In this document: positions 7,977 through 15,555 of the stretch, piece by piece
How the letters are laid out: every line of letters starts with the position of its first letter
Position numbering within the stretch: the first letter of the stretch is position 1
From: Faecalicatena contorta
GTDB taxonomy: Bacteria > Bacillota > Clostridia > Lachnospirales > Lachnospiraceae
Assembly (NCBI RefSeq): GCF_021531995.1
Contig: NZ_JAFBIZ010000020.1
Location: forward strand, 1 to 35,896
DNA length: 35,896 nucleotides
Reading direction: 5' to 3'
Translations under genes and position numbers: made by a program
Notes under the pieces: model-generated
Databases searched by the model: none
Told to the model about the DNA's origin: nothing
What the model saw: only the letters and a program-made list of their open reading frames with translations

Positions 7977-8144
7977 CTAACCTCTGCCGGGTACTCCGCC
8001 AGCTCCGTAGAGAAGTATCATTATCATTCTGACTGTCATCGCCATATCAGGAGCAACCTGATACTCATAACCGGAGTTCTCGCTATTCTGAAATACAGAA
8101 ATCACGGCGTACCTGCTAAAGTGGCTATCATCAGAAAGAAAGTC
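7977..8144 (-). pseudogene. C-terminal remnant of an unidentified protein (55 codons)
   Basis: The minus strand has an open frame from just after a TAA (8145-8147) to TAG (7977-7979). It reads like protein: DFLSDDSHFSRY, then SVFQNSENSGYEY, then VAPDMAMTVRMI and ILLYGAGGVPGRG. There is no ATG near its 5' end and no ribosome binding site, and the sequence upstream has stops in all frames, so it appears to be the tail of a longer gene lost by deletion or frameshift. I cannot name the parent family. Confidence 0.45.
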
Positions 8145-8205
8145 TTAGTGAATGACTTATTCAATTTTCAAGCGAAAAGGCTTCCGTTTTTGCTATCCGG
8201 AATGA

Positions 8206-8290
8206 ACCCCTTCACTCATTTGGACAAAGGGGTATGAAATGCACACCCAAAATCTCCGCTTTTTCAAAAATTTTTTAAAAAATTTTTGAA
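8206..8290. repeat. Inverted repeat plus 28-bp AT palindrome
   Basis: ACCCCTT (8206-8212) faces AAGGGGT (8227-8233). Thirty bp on, a perfect 28-bp palindrome of A and T (8263-8290, ends TTC/GAA) runs into the T-run of the terminator at 8292-8329. Both could extrude as cruciforms. Confidence 0.5.
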
Positions 8291-8291
8291 A

Positions 8292-8329
8292 TAAAAAAAG
8301 CCGCCTGCTCCTGTTAAGAAACAGACGGC
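8292..8329 (-). terminator. Terminator of the zinc-ribbon/59-residue operon
   Basis: GCCGCCTG (8300-8307) pairs with CAGACGGC (8322-8329) with one G-U pair. On the minus strand a run of seven T follows, 11 bp after the stop of the 59-residue gene. Confidence 0.8.
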
Positions 8330-8339
8330 AAAACACGTT

Positions 8340-8519
8340 CTAAATGTATTCAATTTTCAATTTCTTTTTCTTTGCTCCAAGCACTTTGCAGAGGACATCA
8401 TCTACTGCGTCGGTGTATCGTCCCTGGGCTGCTAAATTGTTTTTCAGTTCAATGAGCGATTGTATCACTCGGCTTCGTTCTTCTTCATTTAAGTATAGAT
8501 GATAGGCTTTCTCTCTCAT
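8340..8519 (-). CDS. Small basic helical protein coupled to the zinc-ribbon gene
   Basis: A 59-residue protein (MREKAYHLYLNEEERSRV at the N-terminus), amphipathic and helical through most of its length, ending in the basic tail KKKKLKIEYI. I do not know the family by name. Its ATG (8519) overlaps the TGA of the upstream zinc-ribbon gene as ATGA, and GGAGGG lies seven bases upstream inside that gene, so the two are translationally coupled and probably made in a fixed ratio. An in-frame ATG at 8534 lacks the spacing. It could bind nucleic acid or the upstream protein; both are inference. Confidence 0.7.
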   Translation of the reverse strand: MREKAYHLYLNEEERSRVIQSLIELKNNLAAQGRYTDAVDDVLCKVLGAKKKKLKIEYI

Positions 8520-9907
8520 TGGCTGTCCCTCCATCTTTCAAATGTATTTTTGATTATCTCCACATCTTCCTCGGTATCGGAAGAAATAAATATATGTACG
8601 CTCTGAAAAGCTTTCTTTAAATTATTGGCATAATCCAGTTCTGTGCCTTTCATCGGCAGCTTAATCAGCCTTATTCCTCTTTGCTTGCACATATATGCTT
8701 TCATTATTTCTAAATTCTCATCAGCACTTCCTGACTCAATAGCCAACTTTTCTGAAGGTATGTATGTTTCAAGCGGAACTCCAAGCAATCGGTCAGAACC
8801 AAGTTCTGCTTTCAAGCCTTTCTTATTAGAATAATAGCTGACAGCCAAAGCAGGAAATAATGACAAATACTCCTGCTCACAAATTCGACAGCCTTTCTTC
8901 AATATCGTTCTTTCATTTATCTTCATACTCCATGAATGACCGTGCCTGCATTTCCACCACGCTCTCTTTGCTGAAGTTCGTGATACCTCTGTCGGCTTCA
9001 ATTTATTCTGTTCATAATCCCATTCACTGAGAAGCTGACTGTCCGTTGTCGCCAAATCATTATATCCGGCAAGGACTTCTCTCTCCGCACAAACGGGGCA
9101 TACCGTCCCTTTCACACGGGCATTGATAACTGATTTCCACTCGTTACCGCATTTACTACACCTCCACCAGACATTTTTTTTCGCCTTTGCATTTACTTCA
9201 TCAGGCTTCAATAGCAAGTTCTTCTCCGACCACTCCGAAGCAATTTCAGGGTGTGTTGTCTGCAAATCGTTAAACCCTTTCAGGAATATGTACCCACTGC
9301 AATACGGGCATTTACTGCCACCAGAACGAGTAGAAATAAGGGTGTTCCATTCTCTGCCGCAATCCTTACACTTCCACCAAGCCTTACGATTGGCAAAGAC
9401 CGTAACCTGAGTTGGAAGTAACGGATAATTTCTGTCCGACCACTCGGCAGCTATATCCGGCAGAAACGTTGCAAGGTCATTAAATCCTGCCAACACTTTA
9501 TTATGAGAGCAATACGGGCAACCCGTTTTATTTATTGTCCTGCTCTTAACGACAGCTTCCCACTCGTGACCTTTCTCGCATCTCCAAATCACTTTCTTAT
9601 GAGAACCAATAGAAACCTCTGTCGGTTTTATCTTATTCTTTTTCGACCACTGCTTTACCAGTAGCGGCTCTAATGTCGCCAAATCGTTAATCCCTGCAAT
9701 CACTCTCGCACCGGAACATATCGGGCATTTTTCTCCATTAGAACGAGCCTTAACGCTTGTCTGCCATTCGTGACCGCAAGCACCTCTCCACCATACTTTT
9801 TTATTTGAACCGAAAGTAATCTCATCAGGTTTAAGCGGTAAGTTCTTCTCTGACCACTCAGGAACAAGTTCCGGGTGTACTTCTGCTAAACTGTTATTCA
9901 TAGCCAA
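8516..9907 (-). CDS. Five-fold treble-clef zinc-ribbon protein with nuclease-like C-terminus
   Basis: A 463-residue protein built from five 70-residue repeats (1-70, 71-140, 141-210, 211-280, 281-349). Each repeat reads NDLAT, then EWS.KN, P.EV, a WWKC.GHEW-like zinc knuckle and CPxC, as in the DUF4379 treble-clef family. Residues about 351-463 resemble a Vsr/PD-(D/E)XK-type fold: PLETYIPSEKLAIES then KQRGIRLIKLP. The expected Asp is Glu380, Glu391 is kept, and no clear catalytic Lys or His follows, so the nuclease may be inactive or altered. AGGAGG precedes TTG (9907) by seven bases and ATG (9901) by thirteen; TTG is slightly favoured. A TATACT -10 lies at 9930-9935. Proteins with these parts recur on mobile elements and may act in DNA processing or defence; the role here is unproven. 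Confidence 0.82.
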   Translation of the reverse strand: MAMNNSLAEVHPELVPEWSEKNLPLKPDEITFGSNKKVWWRGACGHEWQTSVKARSNGEKCPICSGARVIAGINDLATLEPLLVKQWSKKNKIKPTEVSIGSHKKVIWRCEKGHEWEAVVKSRTINKTGCPYCSHNKVLAGFNDLATFLPDIAAEWSDRNYPLLPTQVTVFANRKAWWKCKDCGREWNTLISTRSGGSKCPYCSGYIFLKGFNDLQTTHPEIASEWSEKNLLLKPDEVNAKAKKNVWWRCSKCGNEWKSVINARVKGTVCPVCAEREVLAGYNDLATTDSQLLSEWDYEQNKLKPTEVSRTSAKRAWWKCRHGHSWSMKINERTILKKGCRICEQEYLSLFPALAVSYYSNKKGLKAELGSDRLLGVPLETYIPSEKLAIESGSADENLEIMKAYMCKQRGIRLIKLPMKGTELDYANNLKKAFQSVHIFISSDTEEDVEIIKNTFERWRDSQ

Positions 9908-9982
9908 ACCTCAACCTCCTTGTGCTTAGAGTATATGAAGTTTTGGCTTTATCTTGTAGTTTGCGAATATTCATATAAATAG

Positions 9983-10024
9983 AAAAAGCCCTTTGAGAAA
10001 GGGATTTCTCCTCTCTCAAAGGGC
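9983..10024 (-). terminator. Terminator of the membrane XRE gene
   Basis: GCCCTTTGAGA (9988-9998) pairs perfectly with TCTCAAAGGGC (10014-10024); on the minus strand TTTTT follows (plus A-run 9983-9987). It lies 26 bp after the stop at 10050. Confidence 0.85.
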
Positions 10025-10049
10025 AAGTTGGCAAACTGAAAGTTTCACC

Positions 10050-10655
10050 TTATCTGGTTAAAACATGTTTGCAATATTTTGTACATCCACATTTTGGACA
10101 AGTTAACTTTCTTTTGGTAATTGTATGAGGTCCCATAACATAGGATTTCATATCAGGAACAAATCGCTCCTTGCATTCAGGACATTCAAAGGCTCCTGCT
10201 TCTCTGTCTAATACACATGCAATAGCGATTCCCATTACCATTATTACAAATCCAATCCCCATCAATAGCACTCTGGTCCATACCTGCATTTCAAACATTC
10301 CCGCAACAACAAATAAAGGTACTGCTGCAACAATTACCAAAACACTAACCATTGCAGACATTATAATCTTCTTTTTACTCTCTTGAGCTTCTTTCACTAA
10401 ATTCACCATATTTTCCTCCGCTTTCTTTTTATAATCCATCGCTTGCAATCTTTCACCAGATAGAAGTTCATTTACTGTAATTTCTAGTTCATTGCAAAGT
10501 GGAAGTAACAATGATACTTCTGGGAAACCATTACCCCTTTCCCATTTTGAGATTGTTTTATCGCTGATACTAAGCTTATCTGCCAATTCCCGTTGAGTAT
10601 ATTTTTTTGCTTTTCTTTCTTCAGCAATAAATTTACCTATCTTAATTTGGTCCAT
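10050..10655 (-). CDS. XRE-family regulator with two membrane spans and a zinc-ribbon tail
   Basis: A 201-residue membrane-bound DNA-binding protein. Residues 5-60 form an XRE helix-turn-helix (YTQRELADKLSISDKTISKWERG). A basic helical linker (73-95) leads to two membrane spans (about 96-120 and 127-150). The C-terminus has two CxxC pairs, CPECKERF and CPKCGCTKYC, a probable zinc ribbon. ATG 10655 follows AAAGGAGG. Such proteins are widespread in Firmicutes; the arrangement suggests a regulator that senses a membrane or envelope signal. It sits alone at the edge of the element, next to lysS, and may belong either to the element or to the host. The target is unknown. Confidence 0.88.
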   Translation of the reverse strand: MDQIKIGKFIAEERKAKKYTQRELADKLSISDKTISKWERGNGFPEVSLLLPLCNELEITVNELLSGERLQAMDYKKKAEENMVNLVKEAQESKKKIIMSAMVSVLVIVAAVPLFVVAGMFEMQVWTRVLLMGIGFVIMVMGIAIACVLDREAGAFECPECKERFVPDMKSYVMGPHTITKRKLTCPKCGCTKYCKHVLTR

Positions 10656-10808
10656 AGGTTCGTGTCCTCCTTTCTGGATTCATTGTATAAATTCCCACTG
10701 TTTATTTACACCCACGTAACGTAGAATATGGTGAGTTTTAGCGGTTTCTATGCTCCGTAGAGTTGTAATTTACTTAAAAAACTTCCGATTTATATTTCTG
10801 TTTGTTTT

Positions 10809-10839
10809 AAAAATGGGCAACTCCGATTGGAATTGCCCA
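10809..10839 (-). terminator. Terminator downstream of lysS
   Basis: TGGGCAA (10814-10820) pairs with TTGCCCA (10833-10839), followed on the minus strand by TTTTT (plus 10809-10813). In the present layout it would end lysS transcripts, though it is 150 bp past the stop and may have belonged to another gene. Confidence 0.7.
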
Positions 10840-10848
10840 CTCATTGCA

Positions 10849-10932
10849 CTAATTATGCGATTTTTTCTTGCTTGCACCGATTTCTGCATCAATTGATGTA
10901 AGTTTGATGTAAATCGCTGTTTTTTTAGTTTT
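10849..10932 (-). pseudogene. Possible 3' scar of an integrase gene
   Basis: A short open frame runs from just after TAA to TAG (10849-10851), reading IYIKLTSIDAEIGASKKKSHN at its end, ten bases before a terminator. A short basic tail followed by a terminator beside an attachment site is what the end of a tyrosine recombinase gene would leave, but the catalytic Tyr region is absent, so this is a weak inference. Confidence 0.2.
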
Positions 10933-10988
10933 TTATCAAATGAAGTACGTCCCGTCTATTTGGTAAAACGGTACATCTTTACATCATC

Positions 10989-12932
10989 TTAATAGAGCTT
11001 TGCACCTGCCGGAATGTGGTCATCTACCATCAGAAGATGAAGCTTTTCTTCGCCTTCTTCTTCGTGGATAGCACTGAGAAGCATACCACAAGAGTCAATG
11101 CCCATCATAGCTCTCGGTGGAAGATTTGTGATAGCAATAAGAGTCTTTCCAACCAGTTCTTCCGGCTCATAAAAGCTATGAATACCGCTTAAAATTGTTC
11201 TGTCTGTGCCTGTTCCGTCATCAAGAGTAAACTGTAACAGTTTCTTTGACTTCGGTACTGCAACACACTCTTTAACCTTTACTGCACGGAAATCTGACTT
11301 GCTGAATGTATCAAAATCAACAAATTCCTCAAATAAAGGCTCTACCTTTACCTTAGAAAAATCAATCTTTTCAGACTCAGTTTTTACATTTTTTTCAGGT
11401 GCTTCAGAAGCTGTATTATTTACATCATTTTTCTTATTTACACCATCTAAGGACTTCATTGTCGGGAAGAGCAATACATCTCTGATTGCTTCTGATCCGG
11501 TCAACAGCATACACATTCTGTCGATACCGAATCCGATTCCGCCTGTCGGCGGCATACCGATCTCCAGTGCGTTCAGGAAATCTTCATCCGTTGTATTAGC
11601 TTCATCGTTCCCCTGTGCAAGCTGTTCTTCCTGATCTTTGAAACGTTCTCTCTGGTCGATCGGGTCATTTAACTCAGAGTAAGCATTGGCCATCTCCCAT
11701 CCGTTCATGAAGAACTCGAAACGTTCTACGTAATTCGGGTCTTCCGGTTTCTTCTTGGTCAGCGGAGAGATCTCAATCGGATGATCCATAACGAATGTCG
11801 GCTGGATCAGATGCTCTTCTGCAAATTCCTCGAAGAACAGGCTTAAGATATCGCCCTTCTTATGTCTCTCTTCATATTCTACATGATGCTCATCCGCAAG
11901 TGCTCTTGCCTGCTCCAGTGTCTCCACTTCATTCCAGTCAACACCGGCATATTTCTTAACGGCATCCACCATGGTAATTCTCTCGAATGGCTTTCCGAGG
12001 TCGATCTCAACCCCTTTATATACGATCTGTGTGGTACCGAGAACTTCCTGTGCCACATGGCGGTACAGATTCTCTGTCAGATCCATCATTCCGTTATAAT
12101 CGGTATATGCCTGATACAGCTCCATCAGCGTAAATTCCGGATTGTGTCTGGTATCCAGGCCTTCGTTACGGAATACACGTCCAATCTCGTATACTCTCTC
12201 AAGACCGCCTACGATCAGTCTCTTTAAGTACAATTCCAAAGAGATACGAAGCTTAAAGTCTTCATTCAGTGCATTGAAATGTGTCTCGAACGGTCTTGCG
12301 GCAGCACCTCCGGCATTGCTTACCAGCATCGGAGTCTCTACCTCCAGGAAGCCCTGTCCGTCCAGGTATCTGCGGATTGCGCTGACGATCCTGGATCTCT
12401 TGATAAATGTATCTCTTGCCTCCGGATTCATGATCAGGTCTACGTATCTCTGACGGTAACGCATATCCGTATTGGTCAGTCCATGGTATTTCTCCGGAAG
12501 GATCTGAAGACTCTTGGAGAGCAATGTTACAGCAGATGCATGAATGGAGATTTCACCTGTCTTTGTCTTGAACACTTCACCTTCGATTCCAACGATGTCA
12601 CCGATATCCATCTTCTTGAACTGTTTATAAGGCTCTTCTCCGATACTGTCTCTTGCAACATAAGACTGGATATTGCCGCTCTGATCAAGAATGTTGCAGA
12701 AAGAAGCTTTTCCCATCACACGCTTCTGCATGATACGTCCTGCCAGGGATACCTGTTTTCCTTCCAGCTCTTCAAAATTCTCTTTTACCTCTGCTGCATG
12801 AGCGGTTACATCATACTTTGTAATCTGAAATGGATCCTGTCCATTTGCCTGAAGGTCTGCCAGTTTCTCACGGCGAACCTTCCTTAACTGGTTAATATCT
12901 GGTTCTTGTCCTTTTTTCTGCTGTTCAGCCAC
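10989..12932 (-). CDS. lysS: Lysine--tRNA ligase, class II, with C-terminal tRNA-binding domain
   Basis: Charges tRNA-Lys with lysine. Residues about 1-145 hold the OB-fold anticodon-binding domain (VSLAGRIMQKRVMGK). The class II catalytic core follows, with motif 2 in RVFRNEGLDTRHNPEFT and motif 3 in GIGFGIDRMCMLL. A typical bacterial LysRS ends near residue 497 (LLFPTMK). Here a low-complexity Asn/Lys/Glu linker (about 498-530) leads to an EMAP-II/MetG-type tRNA-binding OB domain (about 537-647, with FRAVKVKECV and GTDRTILSGI), making 647 residues instead of about 500. Start is GTG 12932, with AAGGAG nine bases upstream. It follows greA and probably shares its promoter. Its 3' end is the border with the mobile element, which raises the question whether the tail is native. 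Confidence 0.96.
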   Translation of the reverse strand: MAEQQKKGQEPDINQLRKVRREKLADLQANGQDPFQITKYDVTAHAAEVKENFEELEGKQVSLAGRIMQKRVMGKASFCNILDQSGNIQSYVARDSIGEEPYKQFKKMDIGDIVGIEGEVFKTKTGEISIHASAVTLLSKSLQILPEKYHGLTNTDMRYRQRYVDLIMNPEARDTFIKRSRIVSAIRRYLDGQGFLEVETPMLVSNAGGAAARPFETHFNALNEDFKLRISLELYLKRLIVGGLERVYEIGRVFRNEGLDTRHNPEFTLMELYQAYTDYNGMMDLTENLYRHVAQEVLGTTQIVYKGVEIDLGKPFERITMVDAVKKYAGVDWNEVETLEQARALADEHHVEYEERHKKGDILSLFFEEFAEEHLIQPTFVMDHPIEISPLTKKKPEDPNYVERFEFFMNGWEMANAYSELNDPIDQRERFKDQEEQLAQGNDEANTTDEDFLNALEIGMPPTGGIGFGIDRMCMLLTGSEAIRDVLLFPTMKSLDGVNKKNDVNNTASEAPEKNVKTESEKIDFSKVKVEPLFEEFVDFDTFSKSDFRAVKVKECVAVPKSKKLLQFTLDDGTGTDRTILSGIHSFYEPEELVGKTLIAITNLPPRAMMGIDSCGMLLSAIHEEEGEEKLHLLMVDDHIPAGAKLY

Positions 12933-12960
12933 TTTTCTCTTCTCCTTCCTTATTTGAATT

Positions 12961-12986
12961 CAGACCTCTCGAATGCGAGGGGCCTG
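12961..12986 (-). repeat. Hairpin between greA and lysS
   Basis: CAGACCTCTCG and CGAGGGGCCTG pair with one mismatch and one G-U across four bases. No T-run follows on the minus strand, so it is more likely an mRNA processing or stability element than a terminator. Confidence 0.4.
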
Positions 12987-13013
12987 AATGAATGTCTGAC
13001 TGAGTGATAATGC

Positions 13014-13496
13014 TTACATACTGCGGCTGATGTGCAATACTTCGTATTCCATCACGCCTGCCTGTGTCTCAACCTCAACAGAATCTCCTACTTTTTTCCC
13101 GATCAGTGCCTGACCTACCGGAGATTCATTGGAGATCTTGCCTTCCAGGCTGTTCGCCTCTGTTGATCCAACAAGCTTGAATTCCATCTCTTCGTCAAAT
13201 GTCTTATCATATACCTTTACGGTACATCCAACATTAATCTTGTCAAAATCTACTTCATCCTCTACAACTACTTCCGCATTCTTAAGGATTCCCTCAAGTT
13301 CTTCAATACGAGCCTCGATGTCACGCTGTTCGTCTTTCGCTGCATCGTACTCTGCATTCTCAGATAAATCGCCCTGCTCTCTTGCTTCTTTAATCTTCTG
13401 GGCAACCTCTTTACGCTTTACAACCTTCAGATTCTCAAGCTCATCTTCCAGTGCTTTCAAGCCTGCATACGTAAGTAATTTTTTCTTTGTTTCCAT
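13014..13496 (-). CDS. greA: Transcription elongation factor GreA
   Basis: A 160-residue factor that enters the secondary channel of RNA polymerase and stimulates cleavage of backtracked RNA. The N-terminal coiled coil (about 1-75) has the acidic tip in GDLSENAEYDAAKDEQ, where Asp and Glu act on the polymerase active site. The C-terminal FKBP-like domain has SPVGQALIGKKVGD. Length matches the family (about 158). I use ATG 13496 (METKKKLLTY); an upstream in-frame start at 13541 would add 15 atypical residues. It leads the greA-lysS unit and has a consensus promoter at 13653-13681. Confidence 0.96.
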   Translation of the reverse strand: METKKKLLTYAGLKALEDELENLKVVKRKEVAQKIKEAREQGDLSENAEYDAAKDEQRDIEARIEELEGILKNAEVVVEDEVDFDKINVGCTVKVYDKTFDEEMEFKLVGSTEANSLEGKISNESPVGQALIGKKVGDSVEVETQAGVMEYEVLHISRSM

Positions 13497-13652
13497 GTGT
13501 CCTGCTTCCTTTCTTTCCTTATAAAACTTTTCAGTTCTCAAAAAGCCCTCTTCATCTATCTGAAATATCCCCCTGCATGTCCGCTTTCACTGTCTGCTTT
13601 TTCGGTACATCCGGCCGCAAAGGAATCATAAAGATACTTTCACAATTTCATT

Positions 13653-13681
13653 ATTATACATAATCGATCACAGCGTGTCAA
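13653..13681 (-). promoter_or_regulatory. Consensus promoter of greA-lysS
   Basis: On the minus strand TTGACA (13676-13681), 17 bases, then TATAAT (13653-13658): a perfect sigma-A promoter. CGATCACAG (13665-13673) lies in the spacer and its inverse CTGTGATCG is at 13717-13725, a possible operator pair. TCAATCAT (13678-13685) and ATGATTGA (13745-13752) form a second inverted pair. Confidence 0.8.
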
Positions 13682-13792
13682 TCATTTTTCTCTTATTGCC
13701 CGCAATCAGTTTTTCCCTGTGATCGACAATTACAGGGAACTGTGATGATTGATTCAGTATATGTCAGATTGCTCTGTTTTATGAATCTTTTT

Positions 13793-14749
13793 CTATGACA
13801 ATCTTTCATCCAAAAGCTGCTCCAGTTCTTCATAAGACTCCACCTGATTGATCTCATCCCGAAGCTTAGCAGATCCTTTCATGCCTTTTGTGTACCACGC
13901 CACATGCTTTCTCATCTCGCGGATGCCCAGATAATCACCTTTAAATTCGATCTGCAGTCTCGCATGCCGAAGCATGGTTCCCTTAATGAGTTCTTTGGAT
14001 GGTCTTTGCGGAAGTATTCCGGTTCTGTCATACTCCACAAGCTCACGGAAAATCCAGGGGTTGCCCTGCGCGCCGCGCCCGATCATAATTCCGTCACACC
14101 CGGTCTGCTCCCGCATAGCAAGCGCCCGTTCTCCGGAAGTGACATCTCCGTTTCCGATGACCGGTATGGAGACCGCCTCCTTTACCCGGCGAATGATATC
14201 CCAGTCTGCTTTTCCGGAATAGTACTGTTCTCTCGTTCTCCCGTGAACGGCCACTGCCGATGCACCGGCTTCTTCGATTACCTTTGCCACCTCAACCGCA
14301 TTGACATGATCCTCGTCAAATCCTTTCCGGATCTTGACCGTGACCGGCTTCTGAATCGCTTTTACCGTCTGACTTACGATCTCATAGATCAGCTTTGGAT
14401 TCTTCATCAGCGCGGAACCCTCTCCGTTTTTGACAACTTTCGGAACCGGACATCCCATATTAATATCCAGGATCTGAAACGGAAGCTCTTCAATCTCCTT
14501 TGCCATCTCACTGATGATCTTCGGATCGGATCCGAACAATTGCAGAGACACCGGATATTCCTGGGGATGGATGGAAAGCAGAACTTTCGTATTCTTATTT
14601 TTATACTGCAGTGCTTTTGCACTGATCATTTCCATACAAAGAAGACCTGCTCCCTGCTCTTTGCAGAGCAGGCGGAACGGCAGGTCTGTGACTCCGGCCA
14701 TCGGAGCCAGAATATATGGATTCTCCAGCTGTACATTTCCAATCTTCAT
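13793..14749 (-). CDS. dusB: tRNA-dihydrouridine synthase, DusB type
   Basis: An FMN- and NADPH-dependent enzyme that reduces uridines in the tRNA D-loop. The 318 residues form a TIM barrel plus C-terminal helical domain. Visible signatures: APMAGVTDLPFR at the N-terminus, NMGCPVPKVVKNGEGSALM with the catalytic Cys, VKIRKGFD, VHGRTREQYYSGKADWD, GNGDVTS and IGRGAQGNPWIF, which bind FMN and tRNA. Length matches DusB. ATG 14749 lies 22 bp after the coaX stop, so it ends the ten-gene co-directional run that begins at ktrB. No clear terminator follows before the greA promoter region. Confidence 0.96.
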   Translation of the reverse strand: MKIGNVQLENPYILAPMAGVTDLPFRLLCKEQGAGLLCMEMISAKALQYKNKNTKVLLSIHPQEYPVSLQLFGSDPKIISEMAKEIEELPFQILDINMGCPVPKVVKNGEGSALMKNPKLIYEIVSQTVKAIQKPVTVKIRKGFDEDHVNAVEVAKVIEEAGASAVAVHGRTREQYYSGKADWDIIRRVKEAVSIPVIGNGDVTSGERALAMREQTGCDGIMIGRGAQGNPWIFRELVEYDRTGILPQRPSKELIKGTMLRHARLQIEFKGDYLGIREMRKHVAWYTKGMKGSAKLRDEINQVESYEELEQLLDERLS

Positions 14750-14771
14750 GCTGTGTTGATCTCCTGATTCT

Positions 14772-15545
14772 CTATCTTCTCTTATTCTTCTCGTATATGA
14801 TCCGCAGTCCCTTCAACGTAAGCTGAGAATCATAGATATCAATCACATCCGTCTCGGCTGCGATCATTTTTCCAAGGCCTCCGGTTGCCACAACCTTTGC
14901 ATTGGTGTATCCGGATTCTTCCTTCATCTTATTGACAATATATTCCGTCTGTCCGATCTGTCCATACACAAGACCGGCCTGCATACTGGAGACCGTCTCC
15001 TTCGCCAGAATAGACGCTGGTTTCACAATCTCGATGGATGGAAGCATCGCTGCTTCTCCCCACAGAGCCTGTCCGGATGTCCGGATTCCCGGTGCAGTCA
15101 CCCCTGCCTCAAACGTTCCGTCCGGACCCACAAGGTCATATGTGGTTGCTGTTCCGAAGTCCAGAACGATAACCGGTCCGCCATGCAGCGTATATGCACC
15201 TACTGCATCTACAATACGGTCAGATCCCACCTGCCTTGGATTCTCTGTCACGATACGAATCCCGGTCTTAATTCCGGCAGACACCACGATCGGCTTGACA
15301 TCAAAATACTTGATGATCGCACTTCCCAGAGAATGCATGACTGCCGGAACTACGGACGCAATAATAACCGCCCCGATCTTTTTTGCGTCAATTCCCCGGC
15401 ACTCCAATATTTCCTTAATCGCAATACCATATTCATCTGAGGTTCGTGCCATCTTCGTTGTCATTCGAAACGTTCCGCGAAGCGTCTCGCCTTCAAAAAC
15501 CCCCAGTGTAATATTGGTATTTCCTACATCAATTACCAGAAGCAT
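14772..15545 (-). CDS. coaX: Type III pantothenate kinase
   Basis: Phosphorylates pantothenate, the first step of coenzyme A synthesis, and unlike type I enzymes is not inhibited by CoA. It belongs to the acetate/sugar kinase/Hsp70/actin fold: [14 protein letters not shown] (phosphate loop), the [12 protein letters not shown] segment and [13 protein letters not shown]. From ATG 15545 the product is 257 residues, normal for CoaX; AGGAGG sits six bases upstream. It lies 10 bp after the preceding small gene and is next to birA, a neighbourhood seen in many Firmicutes that links two cofactor pathways. Confidence 0.96.
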   Translation of the reverse strand: MLLVIDVGNTNITLGVFEGETLRGTFRMTTKMARTSDEYGIAIKEILECRGIDAKKIGAVIIASVVPAVMHSLGSAIIKYFDVKPIVVSAGIKTGIRIVTENPRQVGSDRIVDAVGAYTLHGGPVIVLDFGTATTYDLVGPDGTFEAGVTAPGIRTSGQALWGEAAMLPSIEIVKPASILAKETVSSMQAGLVYGQIGQTEYIVNKMKEESGYTNAKVVATGGLGKMIAAETDVIDIYDSQLTLKGLRIIYEKNKRR

Positions 15546-15555
15546 CTTGTTCCTC

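Larger units (their letters stand above)
7807..8339. other. 533-bp stretch without an intact gene, upstream of parA
   Basis: This gap holds two inverted repeats near parA (7834-7887), a coding remnant on the minus strand (7977-8144), a 7-bp inverted repeat ACCCCTT/AAGGGGT (8206-8233), a 28-bp AT palindrome (8263-8290) and a terminator (8292-8329). I see no complete gene on either strand. Confidence 0.6.
10656..10988. other. 333-bp element/lysS junction region without an intact gene
   Basis: AT-rich. It contains a terminator hairpin (10809-10839), a 27-codon open remnant on the minus strand (10849-10932) and GATGTAA motifs in both orientations (10896-10917 plus strand, 10971-10988 minus strand). 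An attachment site at the lysS 3' end would lie here, but the second copy needed to prove it is outside the window. Confidence 0.45.

Noticed and set aside
7807-8339. Canonical Spo0J-type parS near parAB
   Set aside because: No copy of the TGTTTCACGTGAAACA-like palindrome was seen; only unrelated inverted repeats occur.
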